DNA of 64,000 nucleotides, taken from assembly GCA_016508695.1 (NCBI GenBank), contig VNKQ01000014.1, forward strand, positions 682,001-746,000. Reading direction: 5' to 3'. The position numbers and the translations under genes are program-made. The notes under the pieces are model-generated. The model searched no databases and was not told the DNA's origin. It saw only the letters and a program-made list of their open reading frames with translations. The DNA comes from Hyphodiscus hymeniophilus (Eukaryota > Ascomycota > Leotiomycetes > Helotiales > Hyphodiscaceae). Positions 33,241-43,695 of the stretch are shown here, piece after piece (position 1 is the stretch's first letter; the number at the start of each line of letters is the position of its first letter).

Positions 33241-34364
33241 CTGTGGATTACACGAGCGGTACGGAGTGAGGCTTTCAGGCACACATGCAGTACTTCTAGG
33301 TCAGTCTCCTGGTATGGTCTTCGTAACGGTGTTTTAAGATGCGGAGCGGGTCAATCCTTGTGAGAGAAGGATCATTCTCATAATGTATTGTACATTACCA
33401 AGCCCGGCACAGCATTGCGCAGAGTCCTTACCGAGGCAGGCCAGGGCACTTTGGGCATCTCATGGTCTCGGCTTTTCACGTGCTCGCGTTTAAAGGGGGC
33501 TCGCTTAAGTCAAGCTCAGGAAACACCTCGACTGAAGAATAGGCTCTTTGCGTTGATCCTGCAGGATTAATACTAGAAGTTGACCTTCGAAAGGGATTAC
33601 ATGTACTTGGAAGCGATACACTGTGTATGAACGACAGCGATCAATAAAACTATCTTAATTCTGCGGACTCACGTCCGGTGGCTCAGACGGGCTTCAATGA
33701 TTGGGATGAAGCAAAGTTTTTCGCAACCCATTCATCTCTTGGTGAACACTTCCTCGAATTGATAATCTCGTGGGCCTTGCTGTCACGTCTTCTTCCGAGT
33801 ATCTCGGTTGATGATACTTCTTCTGACTTCAAGAGTGTCGATTCCAAAACCTCTAATGAGTTGATTTCACAGGCACAGATGGGTACATCGAATTTTTCTC
33901 ATAGCATCCATCGTTATGTCACCTAAATCCGAGGATAGGTTGCTCTCCGATTATTTTCTCTTTTGGAAGGTTGACTTAATTTGGCTCCTTACCTTGAGCA
34001 TCCTGAGCCTGTTGTAATTGACGCACACCGGTAATACTTTCGCAGACTCTCGATGAACGAGGCTGACTTGACCTTTAACAATCTGTGACGGTCAGAAGCA
34101 ATCTCAACATTGAGTGAAAGGCGAAGCTCTGATACCATAGTAAGGTAAGTGAGAGTATGATGGAAAATGAGTGAGTGGCATGGTGCGGATGTCATATTCA
34201 GGTGCACAATGAGTAGGCTCCAAAACACCTGGAGTATAGAAAACAACAAATGGTGATTGCACAGTTATCTATCGCCAATCTTCAAAGATCTATACAATCG
34301 TCACCATCCAACGCCCCAGCCGCTAATCCATTAGATGCAACAAATCAGACCTCGATCCAATAAA
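33241..34364. other. Intergenic, no supported gene
   Basis: About 1.1 kb. A plus-strand frame at 33678-33926 begins at GTG and has no motif. Nothing else is credible. Confidence 0.45.
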
Positions 34365-35571
34365 TCAAGCACTTACTGCCTCCGCTTGAGCAACAAGTCT
34401 AGCTCTCCAATCATTACAAACCGCCTCAAATCCACCAACCACATCTCCACATACATCCGCACACTCCCTCTTTCCAAGTCTTTCAGACCAGTTTCCTCGC
34501 TTCAGCCATCTTTCCCCCTCTTCGCGGGCATCATCCTCCTTCCGCATTTCAGCTACCAGCTCTCTAGCGCTCTTTAATCGTCGGGTTGCGGTGGTGGTGG
34601 TTTGCCGGGACATGTGGAGAGTGTCGCCTAGGTAGTTAATTGTTTGCACTAAGTCTGCTGTCAGACTGTGTAGTTGTGTTAGGGAGATGAAGGCGGCAGT
34701 TGTGGGTCGAGGCATAGATTCGCCGAGTGTGACGAGGAGGGGCATGAGATCGTCGATGAATTCTTCATCTGGTGGTATTGACAAAGGAGAAAATAGCGGG
34801 TATGCCAGAGATTGTAGCAATCGTGTTTGATGTAGAAGATGTGACGATAACGCAGTATGTGCCGTAATAAGTCTACTAGAATTAGTCCATTTATCGAAAA
34901 GAGATAAGGGAAACAAACCTCGTCGCTCCACCCTCGACACTGGACTGCCCGCTCAAATCCTTCAGTCCTTCTATCACTCTATTCACGACCCCATCTCTAT
35001 CGGTGCCGTTGTTTTCTGTGCCTCTTCTGGCCAGACTTTCCACCATATCCATTCTCGACTGTAGTCCCGGGGGTATTCCAGGCGATTCCAAGTCCGAATC
35101 TTCTGCATATTCACTGCCATCATATTCGCTATTCTGTCTCCGATGTCCTCTCGTAACAGCCGCAGGAGGTGTCAAGTTTTTCGGTTTCGACTCGGCTTGT
35201 ACAGGAGAAGACGTAACATCAACACCACTATCCCTCGTAACTCCACCCTCATCACCACCATCCTGGAAGTTCATATCCGGTTCCTCATCTTCCTCATCGC
35301 CCTCTCCGTCGCCCCAAGCATCTGCCAGCTCATCTGCGAGGTTACCGAGGCCGTTTGAAGCCGCCGCAGGACCCCCACTACTAAACACGTCTATTCCAAT
35401 CGAGTCTGAGCGATTCAGACTATTCCTCTGCGGGGTGGCAGGACTGTTGATGGAGGTCTTGGAGTGTCTGCGCGGGCTTGACTCGTTGCCGTAAGAGAGG
35501 GGCGTCGCAAAGGAGAGGTCGATGTTGGAAGGATGCCTGCTATGCTTCGGGGTCCGCGGCGACGTAGGCAT
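34365..35571 (-). CDS. Conserved-looking fungal protein, unknown
   Basis: Two exons (35571-34919 and 34875-34365) joined by a 43-bp intron (GTTTGT...TAG) give 387 residues. Exon 1 is Ser/Pro-rich and disordered (MPTSPRTPKHSRHPS), with an acidic run DGEGDEEDEEPD near the middle. The C-terminal part is helical: VVNRVIEGLKDLSGQSSVEG leads across the junction into RLITAHTALSSHLLHQTRLL, then further helices rich in Leu and Arg. No catalytic motif is seen. The frame extends upstream of the chosen ATG but only to non-ATG codons, so a further 5' exon cannot be excluded. Confidence 0.65.
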
Positions 35572-36215
35572 TGTGAGACCGAAGGTAAAGGAGTGATAGT
35601 CGTCCAGTGTGGCGATCCTCCGACTCAAATGTACCCCAGACTCCTGTTGTGATCTTTTTCTCTCCCACTTGCTGTACGTTGAGCCCTTTGAATCTGATGA
35701 GCGTACAGATGTCGATTACCCAGACGACACGTCGAAAAGCGTGCCGGTGACGTTGATAAATGAGCGTAGGTTATTTTTGTGTTGGTATTTTGTCGACGTG
35801 GAGGCGCAGGGAAGAGCGATTATTGTATTGATGCCATAGAGTACCAGTAGCTTGTCGATATCAGACACGATATTGGCGGTGACCCTTGTAATTCCAGATT
35901 ATTGTATTGCGCTGTCATAAGCCTATGAATACAACATTTTTCGCTGTAAATTAGGATGCCTTTTAAATAAATCAATCAAGAATCCAGACATCCGCCAGGG
36001 CCGGTGGTGCAAAAGAATGGAGAACGGAGGTGGGAGAGGTGGCAGGGTGTAATTTTGAGGTCGTCGTTTGCGGGTCAACCCGAATTCTTAAATCTAAGGT
36101 ACGGTATACACAACTTCAACGTCACAGCACCAAACCTGGTTACTACTCTAGCTCTAGAAAGACAGATTCGGACAGGAGGAGCAGTTCCTGATTTCACAGG
36201 TTCTCAGACCGCAAT

Positions 36216-36837
36216 ATGACTTCCTTGCGCCCCTTTCACGCAATGGACGTCTTCAAATTCAACCCCACCAATCTCGACCCTCTGACCGAAACATATGACC
36301 TGAACTTCTACTTCACTTACCTCGCGCAATGGCCTCACCTTTTCAACGTGGCAGAAGGTGCAGATGGAACCATAGATGCTTACAGTTCGTTCCTCTTTCG
36401 CTTTCCTAGGCAAGGAACTAACAAAGAAAACAGTCATGGGCAAAACTGAGGCCTCCCCTTCCTACATGACCTTCAGCGAGCACTATCTGCCCTGGCACGC
36501 ACATATAACCGCCTTGACAGTAGCCCCTCATGCCCGGCGTCTCGGACTTGCTCGCACACTCTCCCAATCACTAGAACACTCTGGAGACGAGTATGACGCC
36601 TGGTTCGTGGATCTCTTTGTAAGGAAAAGCAATAAGGTTGCGCAGGCACTATATCATGGGATGGGATATAGTGTTTACAAGAGGGTACTCGATTACTATA
36701 GTGATGATCCGACAGATGAGACGAAGGATGGGGAAGATGCGTATGATATGCGGAAACCGTTGACAAGGGATAAGGAGAGGAAGCATATAAGGAAGAATGG
36801 GGAGAGCTATGCGGTAGAGCCGCATGAAGTGTTTTGA
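36216..36837 (+). CDS. NAT3: NatB N-terminal acetyltransferase catalytic subunit
   Basis: Two exons (36216-36384 and 36434-36837) with a 49-bp intron give 190 residues. The N-terminus MTSLRPFHAMDVFKFNPTNL and the NLDPLTETYDLNFYFTYLAQWP block are diagnostic for NAA20/NAT3. The splice junction restores IDAY-IMGKTE. Exon 2 has the acetyl-CoA motif VAPHARRLGLARTLSQ and the FVRKSNKVAQALYHGMGYSV segment. NatB acetylates nascent chains starting Met-Asp, Met-Glu, Met-Asn or Met-Gln; NAT3 is its catalytic subunit and needs the auxiliary MDM20, not in this window. Length equals the family norm. Confidence 0.93.
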
Positions 36838-37516
36838 GGGGCATGATGCTGAGTGAAGATAAACAGTCGGGGGCAGTCCGGAGCTGTCGGGGCAGCAGCT
36901 GTGCTGCATTCTCCAAGTGTTGAGCAACGTACAAATGGAGGTATCCACCTGGAGGAGATCTCGATCAAGGCCTGCCATAGAAGAGATCTTCGACTGGAAT
37001 CAGGAGAGTATCACTATGGCCTCTGGCAGCTGAAGAAATGAACCAACGATTTGCAACGTCTCCACCTGTTCGCAAAATTGCCGGCGAGATCATAATAGCG
37101 ATCCTGCTTGAACAACGCTGTCTTCAGGAACTGATGGCTTGGTGGGTGTGGGATGATCGATTGTTGGACTTGAAAATGTGCTGCTGCACTGATCACAAAG
37201 TATCAGTATCATATCTAGTTGTGTAATTCGTCATTTTACGAGCTTCAAGGACGCTGAACTGAAATGCAATCAGCAGCCCCACCGAGGTCTTGACGGATGA
37301 TCAAGATTCAAGATCACACCCGAAAATACTCAATACCCACTCATGTGTAGGCAGGAGTGTATTTCTGTTTATCTCTACATACCCTATATATTTTATTCGT
37401 AGAATCATGAACTCGTCAATACATAATCATAAATCAAAAGCCATTATCTCATGGACTCATCCCTGCCCGGAATATTTCCTCAAATGTATCCCCGCCTTCT
37501 CCGACCTTTCTCGCCT

Positions 37517-38792
37517 TTAATCACTCTTCTTCGTATTCCAGGTACTCACCTTGCTCATCGTCCTCTTCCTCATCGTAGCCATAATAACCTTCTCCATAGC
37601 CTCGCTTCCCTTCTCCAAATCCATATCCTCCTTATCGTACCTCGCCTCCCGCTTCTTCTCCCAAATGTACCAGATGCCCACAATGACCGCCGTCACGGGA
37701 ACTGTGACTGCCCAGTAAATCCAGAACTGCCCGCTCACAGTCGGGCCGCTGTTCTGGAAATTGAAGAATGTCATGCTGAATACCGACGCAAGATAGGCGC
37801 CAGGGAAGAAGATGGCGCCCAGCAGGGAGATGATTTTCATGGCTGCCGAATCACGCTTCGAGGCGTGCGCTAGTTTGCGCTGTTCGCCGGCCATTTGGAA
37901 GTTTAGTTTTGACTCTTTTTGCGCGATGATGTTGTATAGCTGTCCCATCATTAGTTCTTAGGTTTCGAGGGGTTTAGAGGGGGAAACGTACAGCACTCCG
38001 CTGAATCTCAAGCCTCTGCAGCGTCGTGTAAGCATAGCTCTCAATCCCCTGCAACTTAACTCTATAGAAGTCCATCCTCGCAAGCATACTAGCATGCAGT
38101 TTTGTCATAGTCTCATCCCCGCGCTCCGTCGGTAATTTGCTTTCAAAACTCGCCATCGCTTTCTCAATGCTCATCAGAATTTCCAAATAAGCCTTTGGTC
38201 GCTTCCACAAGACTTGTGAATGGCATTCCACAAGATCCCTATTCACAGCATCTAAATCTACGACGCCATCTTTACTCACATATCCTTCTTTCTCTTCGAT
38301 TTCAGACCGCATGGACACAGCGTGTTCGAGCCGCCTCAACCAATCCCTTGCATCCCGCTGCTTGATATCCGTTTTGAAAGAAACATCATGTGAGAATATG
38401 ATGATGGGAAGCAACATCGGATGACCAATCTGCAGCACACAAGCCTTGAGATGCTTAATGGCCTCGAGCAGATCCGAGCTCGGTGTCCCCTTGGCAAAAC
38501 CTGTCGTGAGTCCCCGATTCACATCATGCGAAAGCATCAACTCCCATCCGCGGGTATAGCCTTTCTTCCGAACATCTGACTTTCGATATACAATTTGCAG
38601 GTGTGGATTCGTATAGTCTTGGTCCCAGGCGCACCAGAAGAAGGGACCGACGCAGCTGGTGGACTCGATGGCGCGGTAGGGTAGGTTGAGCGTTTCTACC
38701 ATCTGTCTGTAGACCTCGGGGCGGAGGGATATTACATGAGGGGTGAAGGTTTCGGGGTGTTTTGCGTTTTGTTGGAGGCTTGGACATTTTAG
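37517..38792 (-). CDS. CorA-like divalent cation transporter, 5' end unresolved
   Basis: Two exons are firm: about 38792-37992 and 37939-37517, with a 52-bp intron joining EIQRSA to LYNIIAQKES. The second exon contains the C-terminal membrane pair of the CorA fold: ISLLGAIFFPGAYLASVFSM and FWIYWAVTVPVTAVIVGIWY. The usual GMN loop is replaced by NFQNSGP, as in the fungal CorA-like subgroup. The first exon supplies the cytosolic helical part (LEAIKHLKACVLQIGH onward), ending in a long helix. The left part (PSLQQNAKHPETF) starts at a likely acceptor, so one or more upstream exons up to about 39000 are missing from this call. Protein-like candidates exist there, but I could not choose splice sites. 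Transport of magnesium is inferred, and the missing GMN makes it uncertain. Confidence 0.78.
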
Positions 38793-41100
38793 CTATAGTC
38801 GACGATGAGAGGGGTAAACAAACATCAATCGCAAGGAAGCTTTCCGCTCAACTCCATGTGGAAGTTTTCGAGGTTCGAAAACGCCCTGAACTCGTTGTCA
38901 GTCTACCTTGAGCTGTAGAGAGGTTGACCCAGATCGCATACCCTTTGGTAGAGAAAATTGTTGAACTCATCAGTCGTCAATGGATGTTCTTCTACCGTAT
39001 TTAAACTCGGATCCTATGCAATCCATCAGCTCCGCTCAAATTCTCCTGAGTAATTGTACTCACTGAGTATGAGAAGATCTCAAGGTATGTCGTAGTCTCC
39101 ACTACATGTTTACAACGATCCACATTGGCCTTAAACAGATAATTGTCCATCTTGGAACGTCGCAATTCATTTTCCTCTCATTAAACACACCACGTCTCGA
39201 AGGAGCTCCAGAAGCAATTACGCAGAGTGTCAAGCGAGAGCAAAAGATGGAAAGGACAACGAAAACCGAGGTGAGGTGAGAATCCCATGTCTAGAATCCT
39301 CCACTACTCGGCGAGTCTGTGCAGCTACAGCCTACAGGCCATCTTTGAACCCCGCGCCGTCGCCTAGCCTCTATTATTATTTGATGAGATGAACAGAAGA
39401 GGCTTGGCGGGTTTTCACCGCTTGCTCTCCCGGCGGGACCAGGATGCGGCATGGGCAGAGGAACAAATAGGAGGCTGGGGTTTGGTAGGGAGGTGATTGG
39501 TGTCCATACGAGCTTGTCTGACACTGAGTTTCCAAACGGAGAGTATGAGATAGAACTCTCCGAGCAATTGCAAAAGTAGGATCTTTTTAGCCAGGCGGCA
39601 TGGGAAATCAGACTTCAAAAGTGGTCATCGGAGCTTACAGGTAAGATCTCTCAAAGCGATTACAAGCCCGAGCACCAAATCAAGTGAACTGACTTGAGTC
39701 TTGATCAGTACCTGCTGCTCTGTGCGCTTTGTAATATATGCTGATTCTGTCATTTTGCGCAGCTGGGCCTGTGTGTCGAAGCTCGACCAAGTCTTCGTTG
39801 CTCGTTTTGAGATGCGTCTGAAAGTTGCGTCTTGAGCTGAGGCTTTGGGATCAAGATGATTAAAAGTAGCAGGAGAGATATTGTCGACATCGTTTAGTTG
39901 CTGAATGCAGTATGGATAACTCACTCGACTTTCCAAGGTTACCAGAGTTTGGACAAACGGTAGTGCCTTTTTGCCAACGCAATTTACATGTGCGAAGAAT
40001 AGAATCGAGAGGTATTTAACAAGAGAAGGGGCTTTCACAGAGATGGAGTTCTATCTCACCCATATTCGAGTTTCAAACGGGATGTACCTACTTTGGAGAG
40101 AAGTATTTACAATTATAAGACAAGAAACTTCCAGCTCATTCTGTCCTAAACGAACCATTAAATTATCAGGCAATCTTCGAAGAAACTGTAAAATTCCATT
40201 CCTAGATTGTTCACATAATGCTCTCCCTATATATCGTCCTCTATCTTGATTCTTCAGAGTAACCTGATTCCTTGCTGGTTAGTTTTGGACGGTTTCCCTC
40301 TGCTGCAAAACCTGACACCAAAACGTACTTTGTCAAGGTCTTCTTACCCGCAATTTAATCTGGAAAACTCGAGCAATTGCAGACAGAACTGTTGAAGAGT
40401 TTCAAAGCACTCGCAGCAGCGCCAAAGAGGCTTTTCTTGCCAGGTCAATGGCCAACATAGCTGCCTTTTCGAGCAAAAACCTCTGCAAGCATGGGTTATC
40501 ACTCAAACTGCTTCGGCTAATAGTATAATGATAGCGCGAGCTACTTGGGCTTTTATGGCGGAGTGGACGTCGGTGCCTGATGGTGTTGTCTCTGTGGCAT
40601 GCCGGGGGGCAGATGGGTTAGGTGTGATCATGATTTCGGAGGTTTGCGGTTGTTGGCCACAGCTTGTATGAAACGAGTATGACATTTCTTTTCCATAGAG
40701 GTGGTGGTAATTTAGTGCCATGGAACAAGTCGCGGCTCTAAGATATATCTCTCAAAAGAGCTTCAGTTGTGGGGGAAGCTTTTCAGATTGGGAAACCTTA
40801 CAGTTTCTCTCCAGCCGTCCTTGGACACGCTTCGGAGCCCACGCACATTCACGTGGAAATTGCTTGGAGGTGGAAAGAGGAAGAATTATGATTCATGGAA
40901 ATCAGACTTTTCAATTCATTACTGAGTCACAGAGTTCAAGCCTCCCAAACTCCTTTCTTGCGCCAAAACCAGCCACCATTGCTATGCAGAACTTACAATT
41001 CGTTCCAATCAAGTCTACTGTAACAATTCTTCGCAGGTCCAATCCTCATAACTAATCCAGGTCAGCAACTTTTTACTTCGAAGAGCTCTCAAGGGACTCA
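38793..41100. other. Gene-poor interval; part holds missing CorA-like 5' exons
   Basis: The first roughly 250 bp likely hold unassigned exons of the CorA-like gene. Frames at 39625-40038 and 40503-41055 are open but lack convincing starts or motifs. Confidence 0.4.
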
Positions 41101-41666
41101 CTATCCATCAGGCATATATCTCCGTACGATCAATGGTATTTTCTTTTCTCTCAACTCCTTGATCGCAATTTGTAGCGGATCCGTCTCTCCTTCCAAATCA
41201 ACGAGTACCGGCGCATTCATACTATCAGGCATGTCAGAACCTTCTTCCTATGGACTTATCCTACGTCAGTCAACCTACCTGATCTGTAGAGCTCTTGTGC
41301 CTAAGATCCTGGCTCTCTCATACTTGGTCATGTATGGCGTGGTCTGTCTCTTATCATTCGAGATCTTCTTGTCTTTGGGCGCCTTGTCTCTGCCAGTTCG
41401 ATTTGCAGCAGCAGAGGGATCTCCAGATTCGACTACACCACTTTCACCAGTTGTGAGGAGTTGATCCGGGTTCTGGCCAACTGCAGCATCATCGACGATA
41501 TCTCGTTGGAATTCATCGGGGTCTTCGGGTTCTGGATCATAAACGGGCTCCTCCTCGTCGAAGCCTGCGTCGTAGCTGATAGAGACTTAGTTTTCTTTTC
41601 GAAAGCCTGCGGGCGCATCGTAACTTACTCATCACCACCGCCCTCATCATATCCACCGTCTGACAT
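41101..41666 (-). CDS. RPO26: RNA polymerase subunit RPB6 (shared by Pol I, II, III)
   Basis: Three exons (41666-41629, 41575-41279 and 41221-41101) give 151 residues; introns are 53 and 57 bp. The N-terminus is acidic and Gly-rich (MSDGGYDEGGGD), then YDAGFDEEEPVYDPEPEDP. The conserved C-terminal core follows: RQTTPYMTKYERARILGTRA, then SMNAPVLVDLEGETDPLQIA, ending IPLIVRRYMPDG. This subunit sits at the base of the clamp and is shared by all three nuclear polymerases. Every junction preserves the known core. It diverges from TFIIIA with 265 bp between starts. Confidence 0.95.
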
Positions 41667-41931
41667 AATTGCAATCGGTCACCGTGGCGAGGGTCGTAGA
41701 ATGCTCGTGAGATGGTGGAGAGAGGAAGGACAACTGGCTGAAGCTTGGTTGTCCGTCCAAAGAAATTCTTCAGGTCCGAATCGAGAGCCGCCCCACTTGA
41801 AGTTTAAGCTTTTGCGCTAGGTAATACATGGTTAGCACTGCCAAGATTTCGGAACCACTCCGCTAAAATCTCAAACACAACTCGAATATTCGGTGAACTC
41901 ATGTTGACTACTTCAATGGCGAATAAGTATA
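41667..41931. promoter_or_regulatory. Shared divergent promoter of RPB6 and TFIIIA
   Basis: The 265 bp between the two start codons must contain both promoters and leaders. I see no clear TATA box or named element. The arrangement itself is the evidence. Confidence 0.6.
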
Positions 41932-43695
41932 ATGGCAACAGGTACGAGGAAGCGGAAAGCTTTAGAGCAGGTTGAACCACCTTCAAAGAAAGCAAGAGTC
42001 GTACAGCTTGGTTCTGTTCCTGGTAAGCAGCGCTTTAATATCATTCATCTTCAGCCAACTGATGTATCAACAGTAGAGGACCAATTTAGTGATGATGAAA
42101 GCGAGGACGACCTCCAAGAAGACGGCGATGAAGATGGAAAATCCGATTTTGGGGCGAAGTCAGCAGATACCCCCCTTACTCCCTTCTCACCACGAAAGAA
42201 CTTTCCATCGAATTTGAAGACCCTCAAATGCAGTGTCGAAGGATGCACGAAGAGTTTCAACCGCCCCTCAAGGTTGGCAAATCATCTTAAAGCCCACAGC
42301 AATGAGCGAACATTTCTTTGCACATATGAAGGCTGTGACAAGTCCTACTTTGAGCAGAAACATTTGGCGCAACATATCAAAGGATCACATACCCATGAGC
42401 GGTCATACGAGTGCAACTGGGAAGGTTGCATTAAGAGCTTCTTGACGGCCACACGGCTGCGGAGACATATCGAAACGCATGAAGGCCACAGCCGATTTAA
42501 ATGCACCGCTTACCCTCCTTGCTCCCAAGAATTCCGTAAACATCAGACACTCCAACGCCACATTCGGTCTGATCACCTCCAGCTATCTCCCTATCCATGT
42601 ACATACGTGGACCCGATCACCTCCGAGAGCTGCAATGCTGGCTTTGATGGTGCAGTTGGTCTCCGCAAGCACGAAGATCAAATCCATAGCATTCCTCGAT
42701 TCTTCTGTCCAAATTGCACACTACCAGGCATCAATCCAGACGGAAGCGCTATCCATCTTGGTTTCATGACTACTAGGAAACTCCAAAACCATATCAAGAA
42801 AGAACATGCCAACTGCCCATTTTGCGATAGGAAATGCTCCAGCCAGCGCGAGCTACACAAACATGTTGAGAGCCAGCATTCTGGCAAACCTCTCGAGGTG
42901 CGCAAGAATATCTCTTGCACGTATGAAGGATGCGACAAAACATTCACGAAAAAATACAACCGCGACGTTCATGTTCGTACGCAACACGAAGGCTCCCGCT
43001 TTATATGTGGAACCTTTCAAGTGACTAGCATTCCCGACCTCGCAGCGTTTGACAACCATGATGCTTGTGGAAAAGACTTTGTGTCAAAAGCCAATCTTGA
43101 AGATCATATTCGCACTGCTCACCTAAATCTACCAAGTCGCATCAATGCCAACAGAAAGAAATCTGCACCCAACTCTGAGGATGAAGACGAGACATCTGAT
43201 TACGACTCGGATGGAGAGCCAAAACCGAAGACGGCAAAGGCCAAGGGCAAGAAAGTCAAGTCTTCTGTAATGGACGATCTTCTGGGTCTATCATATACCA
43301 ATGATCCCCGTCGCAATATTCACTGCCTCGTTACGACTTGTCCCCATCTTTTCATCCGGGATTACGATCTTCAGCAGCATATGCGTACTAAGCATCGTCT
43401 CTCAACCCCAGAGATTGAGGACCTAGCTCACGAAGATGAGAACCAACCGGACTTTCATTTCGCGCCTGGAGATCTCAGAAACAATGATGCTTACGGAGAG
43501 GAAGGCGGTGGAGAGGACGTTGACTGGGATATTCAAGCTCAGAATATGAACAATACTCCATTCTGGTTAGGTGGAGGCGATGACGAGATACCAATAGATC
43601 AGTGGGCTCAGGATGAGCTTGAGATGAGACAACTCATCGCAGAGGAGCCTTTGGGTGATCCATTTGACGCTATGGATTCTGGTACCATGCTGTAG
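41932..43695 (+). CDS. Transcription factor IIIA-like C2H2 protein
   Basis: A single exon encodes 587 residues. A basic N-terminus (MATGTRKRKALEQ) and an acidic region (about 50-75) precede a zinc-finger array starting at Cys100 (CSVEGCTKSFNRPSRLANH). About nine or ten fingers can be counted; several have the C-x4-C form typical of TFIIIA (CTYEGCDKSY, CNWEGCIKSF, CTYEGCDKTF). The last, CLVTTCPHLFIRDYDLQQHM, is separated from the others by a Ser/Lys/acidic linker, as in fungal TFIIIA. The C-terminus is acidic. TFIIIA binds the internal control region of 5S rRNA genes and the 5S RNA itself. Assignment rests on finger number and form; a different multi-finger protein is less likely. Confidence 0.88.
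   Translation: MATGTRKRKALEQVEPPSKKARVVQLGSVPGKQRFNIIHLQPTDVSTVEDQFSDDESEDDLQEDGDEDGKSDFGAKSADTPLTPFSPRKNFPSNLKTLKCSVEGCTKSFNRPSRLANHLKAHSNERTFLCTYEGCDKSYFEQKHLAQHIKGSHTHERSYECNWEGCIKSFLTATRLRRHIETHEGHSRFKCTAYPPCSQEFRKHQTLQRHIRSDHLQLSPYPCTYVDPITSESCNAGFDGAVGLRKHEDQIHSIPRFFCPNCTLPGINPDGSAIHLGFMTTRKLQNHIKKEHANCPFCDRKCSSQRELHKHVESQHSGKPLEVRKNISCTYEGCDKTFTKKYNRDVHVRTQHEGSRFICGTFQVTSIPDLAAFDNHDACGKDFVSKANLEDHIRTAHLNLPSRINANRKKSAPNSEDEDETSDYDSDGEPKPKTAKAKGKKVKSSVMDDLLGLSYTNDPRRNIHCLVTTCPHLFIRDYDLQQHMRTKHRLSTPEIEDLAHEDENQPDFHFAPGDLRNNDAYGEEGGGEDVDWDIQAQNMNNTPFWLGGGDDEIPIDQWAQDELEMRQLIAEEPLGDPFDAMDSGTML

Noticed and set aside
39625..40038. Minus-strand frame with signal-like N-terminus
   Set aside because: Its start would be GTG, an in-frame stop lies just upstream, and no domain or clean splice partner was found.
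40720..41055. ATG-started plus-strand frame of 111 codons
   Set aside because: No motif, and it overlaps an equally open frame on the other strand at its start; it looks like chance.
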